From Bryoerythrophyllum caledonicum (taxonomy: Eukaryota > Streptophyta > Bryopsida > Pottiales > Pottiaceae), in assembly GCA_963971425.1 (NCBI GenBank), contig OZ020517.1, positions 16,768,904 through 16,832,903 on the forward strand: a stretch of DNA of 64,000 nt. Reading direction: 5' to 3'. Made by a program: the position numbers and the translations under genes. Below the pieces are notes generated by a model. It ran no database searches, had not been told where the DNA came from, and worked only from the letters and a program-made list of their open reading frames with translations. The stretch's first letter is position 1; every line of letters begins with the position of its first letter. Below, one piece after another: positions 47,880 through 59,867 of this stretch.

Positions 47880-48589
47880 TTATGAGAAAGCACCAACATC
47901 GGTCTCTAGAAGAGATCATGTTCAGAAGATGGCAAGACATTCTCTGAAACCCGCTCAGAGTATGTACAAGAAGGCGGCAAATAAGCATTGCCGTGAAGTC
48001 GTGCATGAGGTGGGTGACTCATGAGTCAGTATGGTTAGACACCACTAAATTGTCAATTTCCAATTCCTTGTCACACAAATGGATATAAAGATGGGTTGGA
48101 CCATACAAGGTGTTGAAGGAGATACACAAGGACGTGTATCTCGTTGACATCCCAAAGAAATGAAGGTTAAACCTTGTATTTCATGTTTCGGTGTTATGAA
48201 TGTTCACTCCGGATGACAAAGGTTTCCGCCCTGAACAAGTATTGAGGCCCAAGGCTTCATATAGCATCTGGGATAAGAAGTTGGGACAAGTCAATGGAAT
48301 AGTAGGGAAGAAAAGACTAGCCCTAGGGCTAGCGTATCAATGTACCTTTGAAGGATTTCCATTGACAAAATACCAATGGGTTTCTGCAAGTTATCATAGG
48401 CACGTAAAACCACTCATTGATACTTATGAAGCTAGAGTGGGTGACATAGAGAAGGAAAAGATGGGCATCAAGAGAAAAGTTCCAAAACAATGAGGTCATT
48501 GTTCCCTCAAAGTGGGGAGAGCCACTAAGAAGTGGTCAACAGTGAACACAAATGCTAATTAGGACATTAACATTTAAAGTCGGGGAGAA
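47880..48589 (+). mobile_element. Remnant of a Ty3/gypsy internal 3' end lying outside the 5' LTR
   Basis: Nearly identical to 57090-57715, the end of pol in the neighbouring element, and to 58185-58244, its polypurine region. It encodes the same integrase C-terminal and chromodomain-like tail (MFTPDDKGFRPEQVL; ASYSIWDKKLGQVNG) with stops. It stops directly at the first base of the LTR at 48590, so that LTR once served this copy as a 3' LTR. Confidence 0.85.
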
Positions 48590-49236
48590 TGTCACTTCCC
48601 TAAGTGTTGGAAGGGGGTGACAGCAGGAAGAGGATGCCTCCACCCTTGTGGTGGAGGTGGGGCGTTGTGGAACCGTAGAGTGGCGCCACCCTAGAGTGGT
48701 GGCGCCTTAGTGTAATGGCGCCCTCGAGTGGCACTACCCTGGAGTAGTACCACCCTGGAGTGTTGGTGCCTTAGGAGTGGCACACTAGAGTAGCGGCCCC
48801 TTGGAGTGGTGGTACCTTGGAGCAGCGTCATCTTGGAGTGGTGACGCCTAAGTAAGATGACGACCCTCAAAGGGGGCACCACGGGGAGGCCGCGTGGTAC
48901 AAAGGCACCATGAGGACTCTCTTGGCCTTGTTGTGGTGCAAAAGCACCATGGGCATCACGGTAACTTATGATCCTAAGGGGACACCATCCCTTTGGCAAA
49001 GGCTTGAGGGGGACCCTAGTGTTAAAGGGAAATGGGAGAAGGTCCCTCTTTACCAAAAAGAGAAATTGGTCCGCGGTCGCAAGATGGGAAGCTTGGAACC
49101 CAGACCAATGGGCTATTAGGGGGACTTAATAACATGGACACTAAGAGAAGTCAAGTGAGGCTGTAACTATCTCTAAAGAGGTATTGGGTGTAGGTCAAAG
49201 GAAGAAACTAGTCTTAGTGAGATTAGGGACTTTACA
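48590..49236 (+). mobile_element. 5' LTR of Ty3/gypsy element
   Basis: 647 bp, starting TGTCACTTCCC and ending TTTACA, aligned with the 3' LTR at 58245. It contains degenerate tandem copies of an 18- to 20-bp unit based on ccttggagtggtggcgc. The polypurine tract ggggagaa precedes it and the primer binding site follows it directly. Confidence 0.9.
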
Positions 49237-49249
49237 TTGGTATCAGAGC
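49237..49249 (+). other. Primer binding site, initiator tRNA-Met
   Basis: ttggtatcagagc, complementary to the 3' end of plant initiator tRNA-Met, immediately after the 5' LTR. It is the commonest primer site in plant LTR retrotransposons and fixes the LTR border. Confidence 0.9.
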
Positions 49250-49320
49250 GGGACGTGTTTGAAGGCGTAGCTGGACCAAGGTCTAGTTGAGGTTGTGAGG
49301 CCCAAGGGAGGACTTGAGCC

Positions 49321-51202
49321 ATGACTAGATGGAAGAAGACGGTGGTGGAAGCGCCACCAAGTGGAGAGGGCGTGGATGTTGAAAAAATCCTAAGGGAAGA
49401 GGACTTTGCTAGGGTCCAAGGCATCTTGCCCTAAAAAAGCCGACCAAAAAGAGGGCCCCCTCAAAGAAAGCCACTAGCTCTCCTTATGTAGGAGCCAATG
49501 ACCAAGTGGTGGAAGAGGGCACTCAAGGGGAAGGAGTCATGAAGACTCCCATCCACACTCAAAGTGGGAGTGCTAAGGGAGGACTTTCCAAGGGAGGGCC
49601 ATCCAAAGGAAGCTTCTCCTCCTCACCGAGGGAGTCAAGCGCCTCAAAGGACACAAGGGGGGAGTGATTGAAGAAACCCAAGGGAGGAAAAAACTCCCTC
49701 CCAAAGAACTGAAGGGGCTAGTCCACCAAGGGTAGTGCCAACTCAAGTAGGCCCGATTGCAAGGACAGTCGAAGACATCAAAGTGACCCTGTCACTTTTT
49801 GACATCATAAGGACGGTGAGAGACGAAGTGGCCAAGGAAAGGGAAACTTGGGGTGGGACTAAAGAGGTAGATAGGGGTACACTTCTATAGGTGCCAACTC
49901 CAAAGAAGTGGAGCGGCGTGGAGGTGAGAAGATCCATGAGGAAGTTCTTTGAAGAGGTAGAGGTGTGATTTGATGCCACAGACATCAAAGGGGCAAGAAG
50001 TGTCAAGACCCTGCCCACTCTGCTCAAGAGTACCGCTTTACAGTAGTACTTGGCAGAAAAGAACAAGGCAGTGAAGAGGATGGAAAGGTCATGGGAAGAG
50101 GTTAAGGAAATGTTGTTGGCTAAGTCTGTGCCAAAGCATCAACACTTCCTACAGGGCATAGCCATGGTTCACTTGAAACAAGGCATGGGGAAAGAATCCC
50201 TTAAAAACTATGTTAGGGAGTTTCAAGCCAAGATGGTGTTTTGTAAGAAAATGAATAAGTATTCCAAGTTAGTTTGCTTGTATGCCAATCTAGAGGAGGC
50301 CACAAGCTAGAAGTACTTTGAGAGAGGGACAGTCCATGAAAACTTGGATGAGGTTTTTAGCCATGGATGACCAGCTCATGGTGAAAAGCTCTGCAAGTGG
50401 AGTTAGTTATGGAGGGTGGAAGGAGAAGAACTCCAACCAAGGAAAGAATAAAACCAAAGACAAGAACTTCAATAGGAAGTTTAAGAATGAAGACCACAAG
50501 GGTAAGAAGGACCTAAGTAGGAAAGACAAGAATGGGCGCTATGATAATGACACCTGCTACAATTGTCAACAGCCAGGTCACTTGACAAAGGATTGCAAAA
50601 ATGAAGCAAAACCAAGACCATTCAAGGATGAAAAGGTATTGGCCACAATAAGGGAGGTCACGCCTTCAGACCCTAGCTTGAGTGTTTTGCCAAAAGCTCA
50701 CATTGAGAAGGCAAAAGTGCAATCATCTTTGAAGAAGAATGCTAAGGTGATGAAGAGCCTTCACCTTCGGGCCATGGTGCTTGGAGGAGGTTTGGAGGCC
50801 AAATTGAATGTTATCAGTCATTACAAGGGCTTAGTCTATTTGAAAGCTAAGTTGAAAGGAACTAATATTTCTTTGTTGCTTGACTCAAGAGCCACAAACT
50901 CATTCGTGAGTACAAGTTGTGCCAAGAGGTTAGAGTTGAAGATGGAGCCAACCAAGGAAGCTGTCAAAGTGATATTTGCTCAAGGAAGCAGTCTAGCAAC
51001 ACAGGTAGTGTCAGACTTAAGTTTTGAAATAGACAATACTAAGTCAATAGAGGACTTCACAATGTGTAACCTCATTGGTGTTGATTTTATGTTAGGCAAT
51101 AACTTTCTTGATTTTTATGGAGTTGAGATTAGGAGGAGGCCAAAGTTAGAAGTGGTGATAGTGAGGACTGATAGACAGCCAAAAGTCGTTAGCCACACAT
51201 GA
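49321..51202 (+). pseudogene. gag and protease region of Ty3/gypsy element
   Basis: Capsid-nucleocapsid region followed by protease. From 49321 (MTRWKKTVVEAPPSGEG) the frame is broken several times. The clearest parts are 50050-50310 (capsid-like, LLAKSVPKHQHFLQGIAMVH) and 50318-51202. The latter has a CCHC knuckle (CYNCQQPGHLTKDC) and an aspartic protease fold. The catalytic triplet, normally D-S/T-G, reads DSR in LLDSRATNSF, so the protease is inactive. A TAG at 50308-50310 separates the two frames. Confidence 0.85.
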
Positions 51203-51564
51203 GCCCAACCTTGATGGGTTGAGCATCCACTTACTATGTTATAGACAACTTAGTGCTGATACATTTTGTTTGTTGGCTCAAGAGTTTGCAATAAATAAAA
51301 TTGAATTAATACAAAATCCCAAGTATCTACTCCAAAGCATTTTGGATATTTTGGAAAAGTTTAAAGATGTGGTGACTACTGAGTTATAAAGTGATCTGCG
51401 ACGAAGAAGGGTGGTGGATCATAAGATTGACTTGGTGCCAAGATCTGTTCCACCTAGCAACGCCCCTTATAGACTCAACCAATGGGAGTTGGAAGAGATG
51501 AAGAGGCAGCTCACAAAGTTGGTAACAAGGGGCTACATAAGGCCAAGTAAATCGTCTCAGGCAC
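51203..51564 (+). pseudogene. pol, first part of the reverse transcriptase
   Basis: Continues pol. VDHKIDLVPRSVPPSNAPYR and ELEEMKRQLTKLVTRGYIRP are the characteristic RT entry motifs of Ty3/gypsy elements. A TAA lies upstream, near 51386. The frame is cut at 51564 by the nested insertion and resumes at 54978. Confidence 0.85.
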
Positions 51565-54500
51565 TGTCGTAGTCTAGTGGTTCGTTATTATCAAAATTAA
51601 CCGAAATTAACCTTAAGCAAGCCTACCTTACCAGATCGTTTCCAGGGATTTTTATCGTGCATCAAACTCTTTAAATCTTAACAACAATCCACACATAATA
51701 CCTCGGCACATCCCTGAGGATGGATTCTCCGGTACCTTAGTAACCACATGTGTTTCAATTAAACTCTGTTGAGCGTCAGAGTAGATATTCGGTAAGTTTT
51801 TACAGTGCGCGGAAAGTCACTGCCCTCCGTTCTCGCAGACCAGAGGCCACAATATCCACAATCTAACCCTACACCTTGAAAGAGTATATAGGGGTCGCAA
51901 CCGGTTTACCGGTCTTCACAATCTACTAGGAACTTGTTCCGGTAAACCGGTCATGCAAGCCCGGGTTCCAACTACAACCACACCCAATAAATCAAAGCAA
52001 GAAGATATAAGACTCACAACAAGTTAGTACTAAGCAAATCATATATGCAAAACAACCTTCCACGAGGATCGTCGGAACTCATCCACTACAAGGGTAATAA
52101 TCCTGGAATTCACCGGACTCAGGCTTAGCCGGGATGTCTCCCGGTGTACCGAGAGAAGGAGGATGTCACCCTCTACTCCCCACCAATCCAAACACTTTCG
52201 ACTTAAGGGAGGCTATCATAAATAGCCGTGGACTTCCCGGATCTCATCCGCTAAAGCAACTCTTCCCGGTCCCACCGGTGAAAAGTCTAGAACATAAGTC
52301 CCGGACCTCATTCTACCTATTTAACCCGGATATCCTAGCCCCTCGGGATGTCTCTACTCACACTCAACACTTAACACACAACAAGTCACAACCTTGCACA
52401 CCTAGCAAAGACACACTAGGAGGACTCAACTCTTTCCCGGTCCACTCACACAAGCTCAACAAAGACTCTAGACACAAACAATGAAGGCAAGACACGACAA
52501 GATCATCAAAAAGAAGAGTACTTAACACAAGAACCCAAGGCTCTTAAATACACAAAGGCCAGTAGTTACCCTCCAATACTAGATCCCCAAAAGGTGGAAA
52601 TAGCATCTAAAGAGTGCAGTAAAGTCAATAGCTACTCTCCAAAACTAGAGTGCAAAAGGACTAAATGGCATCTAGGAAGTGCACTAAAGTCAATAGTTAC
52701 CCTCCAAAAGTACATCCACTACAGGACAAAACGGCATCTAGATCCTAAAATCAAGGGTAGTCTAGTCACCAGCGGATTATCGGTAGACCCGTAAACCAGA
52801 AGACTTCCGGTCCCGGGACTGGTGAACCTTTCCCGAACAAAAGTAAGTAGCCGGAGAAACCACTCAAGTGGTAGTGACCGGGTGCGCAATGGGGCCCCAT
52901 CGACATCACTACTCTCATCCTAGTGTTTAATTCTAGCAACTTAAAACAACATCTCACCAATTACTGAGGTAAATTAACACATGACATATAACAAAGACTC
53001 AACCGGAAGACTCTTCCGATTGAGACGTTTAGGGATTGGCACTACGTCTGGAACTACCAACATGATCAAGAGAATCCCATGGGAGGTCGAATGTCTCAAC
53101 CGGGAGGTCTACCGGTGGATTGGGAATATCCACCGGAAGGTCTACCGATGGAGTGGCGGTACCTATCGGAAGGTTGGGTCTATCTATAGATACATGCAGA
53201 GTCTCTTTAAGCTCAATCAATATAGCCACAGAAGATTCCACCAAGGATTTTGGTGTTGAGGAAGGGAGGTCTACAGGTTCCTTCCTGATAGGAGTTACTG
53301 GGAGGCTTCTTTTTCTCTCATAGACCTTCAAGTCCCTCTCCTTGGAGGATGCGGAATCCACCCGGCTCACCGGAGAGCCATGTTGTCCCGGGTGGACAAA
53401 ACCCTCAAAATGCATGTACTTCCACAAATTTCCTTATTAACTTGTCACAAACTCCGGTCCGGCCCGGGAACACAAATCTACCGGTCAACCGGTAGACAAC
53501 TCTGGAACACTTTACTAGACTATGTGGATATAGGTGTATCACACATCTAGCAGCATACTAACAACACAAGGGCACATATAATCGTAACTACGAGAGGACT
53601 TTGGAGACAAGGACTTAGAAAGAGGTTCTTCCCGGTTGACCGAGAAGACCGGGAAAAAGATAGGAATTGTCGGCAAGACCAAAAATGATAGGAAGAGGGA
53701 AACAACTCAAAATAACAACTTGCCACAAGGCTAGGACAATCGACAACAACTACACATGTAAACAATACAATAAACTCTAGATGGAGTTCCCCGGGGGACT
53801 TTTTCTCTAGACCGGGGAGGATATTACCAGGGAGTCACCCCGGTAGACAAGTTAGGAAAAGACTCACAAACAAGAATTTCGCAGAAACTAAGAAAATCCA
53901 ACATAGACAAAAGTCACCTTGGTTGTTGCACCCGCAACCTCCTTCCTTTGTCTCTTTTATCTTCTTGCTTTGGCCACTAATCTCCTCTTCTTCCACAAAA
54001 CCCTAGAATTGTCCACCACCTTCTTCAAATCTAGAACGCGCGCACCTCCTCTTCAAAGCCTAGCTTGCGCTACCTCCTCTTCAAACCTAGCTCGCGTTAC
54101 CTCCTCTTCAAACCTAGCTCGCGCTACCTCCTCTTCAAACCTCTTGCGCTACCTCCTCTTGAAACCCTAGTTGCATCTCCTTTTCACTTCTTCAACTACT
54201 TCTTCAAAGCCCAACTCCAAACAAAGATTAAATAGAGAGAGAGGGAGAACCTATGAGAGAGAGAGAACTAGATAGGAAGATAGAGGAAAAAATTTGTGGG
54301 GGGAAGAGATTTTAGAGAAGAGAGGGAGAGAGAGAAGAGTTCTGAAGGGAGGAAGAGTTTCTGGAGAGGAGAGGTCAAATTTCAGGGAGAGAGAGGTCGG
54401 CCATGACTGTTGGAGCTACCCGGGCTGCTGCCCGGGTGATACTCGGACACCCGGGTATCAGTCCATACCCGGGTTGATACTCGAGCTAGTTCATACCCAG

Positions 54501-54972
54501 GTATGTATTTTTTAATTTTTTAATTTTTTTTAAATATATATTTTTTAAAATCTTTTTTTTTTTAATCTATTTTTTTTATCTTTTTCTTTTTTTGTCTTTT
54601 CTTTTCTTTTCTCTACGACTATTACTAATTCAAACAAGAATTAGCATTTAAAAGAACTCAACTACTTCTAACTACCTCCTAAACTTAAATAGTTAATTTA
54701 GATTTAAGTGGTGATTTTAGACTTACATCCCAGGATATCTCCCGGGACTCTTTTGAAATTGTTTCCCGGGACTTAAATTAGTGATTTTAAGACCCAATTT
54801 TATCACCACTATAAACCTAATAAACTACTTAAGCATTTCCCTATTTTCTCTATTCGCTATCTAATCTAATTTCACACAATACTAACTACTTTCTAGTTAA
54901 CTAATATTAAAAACCCTATTTTAACTAATTTTTTTGGTAGGGGCGACCAAGTGGGAGTTTTAGACTCCCACA
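51565..54972. mobile_element. 3.4-kb nested insertion with TGT...ACA ends and 5-bp target duplication
   Basis: Inserted in RT. GGCAC stands on both sides (51560-51564 and 54973-54977), and taking one copy out makes the RT frame continuous. The ends are TGTCGTAGTCTAGTGG and ...TAGACTCCCACA, which also form an imperfect 12-bp inverted repeat. TG...CA ends with a 5-bp duplication fit an LTR-type element, but I see no long terminal direct repeats and no gag or pol. TGTNR ends with short duplications also fit Ginger DNA transposons. The interior is rich in ccggt/cccgg motifs, has a 27-bp tandem repeat (54040-54170) and an AT-rich right part. Short frames (52134-52484, 53029-53427) show no domains. 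Confidence 0.8.
54040..54170. repeat. 27-bp tandem repeat in the nested insertion
   Basis: About four to five copies of gcgctacctcctcttcaaac plus ctagctc, with small changes. Translated on the plus strand it gives repeated ARATSSSNL-type peptides, not evidence for a gene. Confidence 0.85.
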
Positions 54973-54977
54973 GGCAC

Positions 54978-57700
54978 CTGCCTTGTTTGTGAGCAAGGAG
55001 GATGGTAAGTTTCAAATATGTGTAGATCACAAAGCACTCAACAAAGTCATAGTGATTTAGAACTATCCTCTGCCAAGGGTAGGTGATTTGATGGATAGGT
55101 TGGCTGGAGCTAAGTATTTCATTAGGATAGACCTCAAGTTAGCTTCTTACCCAATAAGGGTGATTGAAGAAGATGTTGAAAAAACTGCTTGTAGAACTCG
55201 GTACGGATCAGATGATTTTGTGGTGATGGCTTTAGGGCTGTGCAATGTGCCAGCCATATCACTACTATGATGAACTCCATCTTCCATCAAGAAATTGATG
55301 AGTATGAAATCATGTATATTGATGATATATTGATATACTCAAAGACTAAAGAACATGCCAAACATGTGGAGGTAGTATTAAAGAAGCTAACAGACAATAA
55401 GCTTTATACTAATGCAGAGAAAAGTGAGTTTGCACTTCAAGAAATTGAGGTTCTTGGTCACATATGCAATAGTGAGGGGATCCAAGCAGATTCTATAAAA
55501 CTAAAGGCAATCAAAGAGTAGGAGGTGCCACTAATCCAAAGGGGGGTGAGAGCATTCTTGGGGTTAGCAAATTATTACGGGAAGTTTATAAGGAGCTTCT
55601 CTAAAATTGTTGGCCCCCTCTCTGATTTGTTGACTAGAGACAATAAAAAGTTTCAATGGAGCATTAAGTGCCAGGAAGCATTTGATGAACTTAGGCTAGC
55701 CTTAACAAGTTCTGGAGTACTTAAGTACACAGATTTTGGAATGGAGTTTGAGGTCCACATAGACGCTAGTAGATTTTCCACTGGAGGAGTGCTAATGCAA
55801 GAGAGAAGATCCATTGGATTTGAAAGCAGAAAACTCACTAGGAGCCAATCGAGATGGCCCACACATGAGAAAGAACTCTTTGCAATTGTCCATTGTCTCA
55901 AAGTATGGACACTACTTGGGTCGTAAGGAAACTAAGGTTTTCACTGACAATATCTCATTGAAGTATTTTCAGACTAAAATACAAGCGACACCTAAAGAAT
56001 TGAGGTGGTATGATGTGATTGCTTCAATGAACGTAGTCTTATACATATACAGGGACGTGAGAATTTAGTGCCTGATGCACTAAGTAGGAAGGAAGAACTC
56101 ATCGTAATGATGACCATGGCTCTAAGTCTAAATGACACTCCATTGGAGTCAGAAGTCAAAAAGGGATACAAGGAAGATGAAGAGGCAATTGAGTTGAACA
56201 AGATGTTTGACTACAAGCCAATCTTTAAAAAGGACCTATCTTCTAAATTTTCAAGACGTAAGATTGTTAAAAGAATCAAAAGGTTGATCTACTATAAACA
56301 AAGTAGACTTTACATTCCTAAAGGAAACTTAAGAAAAAAATGATGAGTGAATTCCATGACCACTAGGAGCGGAACACCGTGAAGTGCTAGTGACAATAAA
56401 GGAGTTGTTCAAGAAGTACTATTGGCCAAATCTCAAAAGAGATGTGGAGAAATATGTTTCTTCATGTGCCAAGTGCCAAATGAACAAGGCAAGCACTCAA
56501 AGGACCATGGGAATGTTAAATCCCTTGCCAATTCCAAAGCAGTCATATAAATGATTGTCAATGGACTTCATGACATTGTTGCCAATGGTGCAAGGATATG
56601 ACGCCATATATGTGGTGGTGGATAGGTCTAGCAAGCAAGCAAGGTTCATCCCAATTAAGTGGAGTGATGGTGATGAAGAACAATACAACTCTTCTAGGAT
56701 CATTGAATTTGCCAAAAGGATTATCTAGAAGACATAGTGAGTGATAGGGACGCGTAGTTTCTAACGGCCTTTTGACAACATTTGATGAGAAGGTCAAGAA
56801 TCAAACTCATTTTAACTACCGCGTTTCATCCCCAAGGTGATGGTCAAACGGAAAGGGTCAATGCTATCCTCAATATATACTTGAAGAATTACATAAGCTA
56901 ATCACAGTGATTAGGTGGATGTGTTGCCACATGCAGAGTTCTGCTACAACGCCACCTTTTCAACAAGTATTGAAATGAGTCCATTTAAGGTGGCTCATGG
57001 GTTTAATGCATTGAAACCCACTAATCAAGTGTTACTGAAGAGAGATGAGGATTCCCCATCCACATTCTTCTCTGAAGATGTAGCAATATGGGTTTCTAAA
57101 AAAAATCATGTTCAGAAGATGGCAAGGCATTCTCTGAAACCCGCTCAGAGTATATACAAGAAGGCGGCAAATAAGCATCGCCGTGAAGTCGTGCATGAGG
57201 TGGGTGACTCGTGAGTTAGTATGGTTAGACACCACTAACTTGCCAATTTCCAATTCCTTGTCACACAAATGGATACAAAGATGGGTTGGACCATACAAGG
57301 TGTTGAAGGAGATACACAAGGACGTGTATCTCGTTGACATCCCAAAGAAATGAAGGTTAAACCTTGTATTTCATGTTTCGGTGTTATGAATGTTCACTCC
57401 GGATGACAAAGGTTTCCGCCCTGAACAAGTATTGAGGCCCAAGGCTTCATATGACATCTGGGATAAGAAGTTGGGACAAGTCAATGGAATAGTAGGGAAG
57501 AAAAGACTAGCCCAAAGGTTAGCGTATCAATGTACCTTTGAAGGATTTCCATTGACAGAATAGCAATGGGTTTCTGCAAGTTATCAGAGGCACGTAAAAC
57601 CACTCATTGACACTTATGAAGCTAGAGTGGGTGACATAGAGAAGGAAAAGATGGGCATCAAGAGGAAAGCTCCAAAACAATGAGGTCATCGTTCCCTCAA
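54978..57700 (+). pseudogene. pol, rest of reverse transcriptase, RNase H, integrase and chromodomain-like tail
   Basis: Ordered domains of Ty3/gypsy pol. RT continues with FVSKEDGKFQICVDHKALNK, AKYFIRIDLK and the catalytic YIDDILIYSK (near 55310). RNase H has FEVHIDASRFSTGGVL and THEKELFAIVHCL. The linker has PDALSRKEEL. The integrase zinc finger is around 56390-56480 (YVSSCAKCQMNKAS), and the integrase core has SMDFMTLLPMVQGYDAIYVV. The tail has IWDKKLGQVNGIVGKK and CTFEGFPLTEYQW-like text, reminiscent of a chromodomain. Frameshifts (near 55250 and 55920) and numerous stops (for example 55519-55521 and 57209 onwards) inactivate it. Confidence 0.9.
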
Positions 57701-57715
57701 AGCGGGGTAGAGCAC

Positions 57716-58185
57716 GCAACGAAGTTCAAACAGTAAAGGATAACAATGTGAAACCAAGTTCCCACTTGGAAATGAGATCAAGTCGAAGAGTTGAAGTAAT
57801 AGAGTTACTGGAAGGATGGATGTTGCTAAGCTAGCTCTTGGAAAAATCCAAGAAGCCCACTCGGGACTAAGGTGGGGTTGTCTTTTGGGCCTTGTAAAGA
57901 TTGACTTGTGTTTCTTTGAAAACAGAGTGTAGGGTTGCTCTCCATGGCCGAATGGAACACAAAGACGAAGGCAGGGCGAGTCTTAATGCGGATCTAGCAA
58001 CCGGCAATCGCCCATTGCACACACTGCTGGATAAAGGCTATAGAAGGGAAACAAAGTCATGAAAACCAAAGAAGAAGAAGGAAAGTGACAAAGAAATAAT
58101 TTTCCTAAGATAAGCAGCCGGTGTGGAGTGGCTACTACACCAAATCAAATAAAAAGAATGGTCCATGGAAAGGACGCCACTAAAA
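57716..58185 (+). other. 470-bp segment present only in the downstream copy
   Basis: Lies between the end of pol and the polypurine tract. The remnant at 47880-48589 lacks it and passes directly from ccctcaaag to aagtggtc. No coding function seen. It is either an insertion here or a deletion there. Confidence 0.7.
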
Positions 58186-58244
58186 AGTGGTCCACACTGA
58201 ACACGAATGTTAATCAGGACATTAACACTCAATATGAGGAAGAA

Positions 58245-58822
58245 TGTCACCTCTCTAAGTGTTGGAAGGAGGTGACACTAGGAAGGGGATGCCTCCACCC
58301 TTACGGTGGAGGTGGGGCGTTGTGGAACCCTAGAGTGGCGCCACCCTAGAATGGTGGCAACCTTGTGTGGTGGCGCCCTGGAGTGGCACTACCCTGGAGT
58401 CGTACCACCTTGGAGTAGCGGCGCCTTGGAGTGGTGGCACCTTGGAGCGGTGTCACCCTGGAGTGGTGACGCCGAAGTAAGATGACGGTCCTCAAGGGGG
58501 GCGCCATGGGGAGGTCGCGTGGTGCAAAGGCACCATGAGGACTCTCTTGGCCTTGTCGTGGTGCACATGCACTATGGGCATGGTGGCTCGTGATGCTAAG
58601 GGGACACCATCCCTCTAGCAAAGGTTTGAGGGTGACCCTAGTGTTAAGGGGGAATGAGAGAAGGTCCCTCCTTACCAAAAAGGGAAATTGGTCCGGGGTC
58701 GCAAGATGGGAAGCTTGGGATCCAGACCAATGGGCTATTAGGGGGACTTAGTAGCATGGGCACTAAGAGAAGTGAGGCCATAACTAACACTAAAGGGGTG
58801 TTGGGTGTAGGTAAAAGGAAAA
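58245..58822 (+). mobile_element. 3' LTR of Ty3/gypsy element, truncated
   Basis: Starts TGTCACCTCTC after gaggaagaa and aligns with 48590-49205 with many substitutions and small gaps. The last 30-35 bp of the LTR (gaaactagtcttagtgag... to TTTACA) are missing. Differences between the LTRs suggest the insertion is not very young. Confidence 0.88.
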
Positions 58823-59079
58823 GAGGAGCATCCAAAGGAAAGCTCCAAAACGATGAGGTCATTGTTCCCTCAAAGCATGCTCTGAACAACACCACCACCG
58901 CATTCCTTCCGAATGGGGAACTTTCCCATCTGAGTGCGACGAGACGTTGCTTCTTACTATTCCTCAAACGGATGTATGGACTGTATGCACCTATAGATAC
59001 CTTGGTTGTGACTAGATTCACAACAACAGGTAGGCCATGTAAATAGCTAGTTCCACAAGGGCTTTCTATTCATGTATGA
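58823..59079. other. Retroelement debris
   Basis: Begins with a stretch matching the end of pol (ccaaaacgatgaggtcattgttccctcaaag), then unrelated sequence. It is probably another truncated copy of the same family. Confidence 0.5.
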
Positions 59080-59082
59080 TTA

Positions 59083-59669
59083 GGGGCGGTTTACACTACG
59101 GACCAAGAACTCGTCCCATGACCCTCTTAAATCTGTGATTTGCTCCATCAACTCGTCCCGGGATGACTTGGGTTTACACTAGGAGGAAAAAAGAAAAGTG
59201 ACCAAAGGAGTTGAGGTCTTCAAACGGCCTAGAAATAGACCTAATGGATAACGTTGGAGGGTCCCCCGGATTTTGCGGCGAGAGAGGCTAAATGGGTTCT
59301 CTTGTTGCTGAAACGAGGAGACCGTGGGCCTGAAATGTTGTTTTATTATTTTTTTATATTGAATTTTTATTTATTTTTTATTTTTTTTGGGAGGGGGGCC
59401 AACATTACTGTAGATACAATGGCGGCCACCCTTTTTGTCTTTTTGGCTTGTTTTATTTTCTTTGTTATTTTAGGAAATACTGCCCTTTTTAGGCATTCAT
59501 TAAAAAAATCAGCACGCCCACTTTTTAGTACATGGTCATTCCTCCCAGTCCAAGTTCGATTTACACTTAGTGAGAGGCCCAAGGGCTTTAAAAATGACAT
59601 TTTAATGAAGTGTGACCATGGAAGTGTGACCATGAAGTGTGACCATGGAATTAATGTGTAAACCGCCAC
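59083..59669. mobile_element. PIF/Harbinger-like MITE, copy 2
   Basis: Close copy of 15053-15660, TIR GGGGCGGTTTACACTA, flanked by TTA on both sides (59080-59082 and 59670-59672). About 30-35 bp before the right TIR are deleted relative to copy 1. The plus-strand frame at 59254-59661 is not a gene. Confidence 0.85.
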
Positions 59670-59867
59670 TTAGCAATGTCGCCCTAGCGTACCAGCCAGA
59701 AGGTTGAAGTTCCACCGGAAACCCCTATTAAAATAAACCCCTAGTACTAAAGAAACCGAGAAACCAAAACGTTGGTCTGCTCATTCTTCATCGTCTACTA
59801 TATTTACTGTATATAAACAAGTCCAGAACTTTGAGTTTAGCCACCAACGTTTTGCACGCTGGAAGTC

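Noticed and set aside
48691..49056. Minus-strand frames in both LTRs
   Set aside because: Derived from the ccttggagtggtggcgc repeats of the LTR. Present in both LTRs, no domain.
51565..51585. tRNA gene at the left end of the nested insertion
   Set aside because: Only an A-box-like stretch is present. No B box or acceptor-stem pairing follows.
52134..52484. 116-codon frame in the nested insertion
   Set aside because: Compositional frame without motifs. Neighbouring frames on the other strand are equally long.
54930..54972. Helitron 3' end with hairpin at the end of the nested insertion
   Set aside because: A small hairpin exists, but there is no CTRR end and a target duplication is present, which Helitrons do not make.
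59254..59661. 135-codon frame with hydrophobic stretch
   Set aside because: Lies wholly inside the Harbinger-type MITE. The homologous region at 15053-15660 does not keep the frame open.
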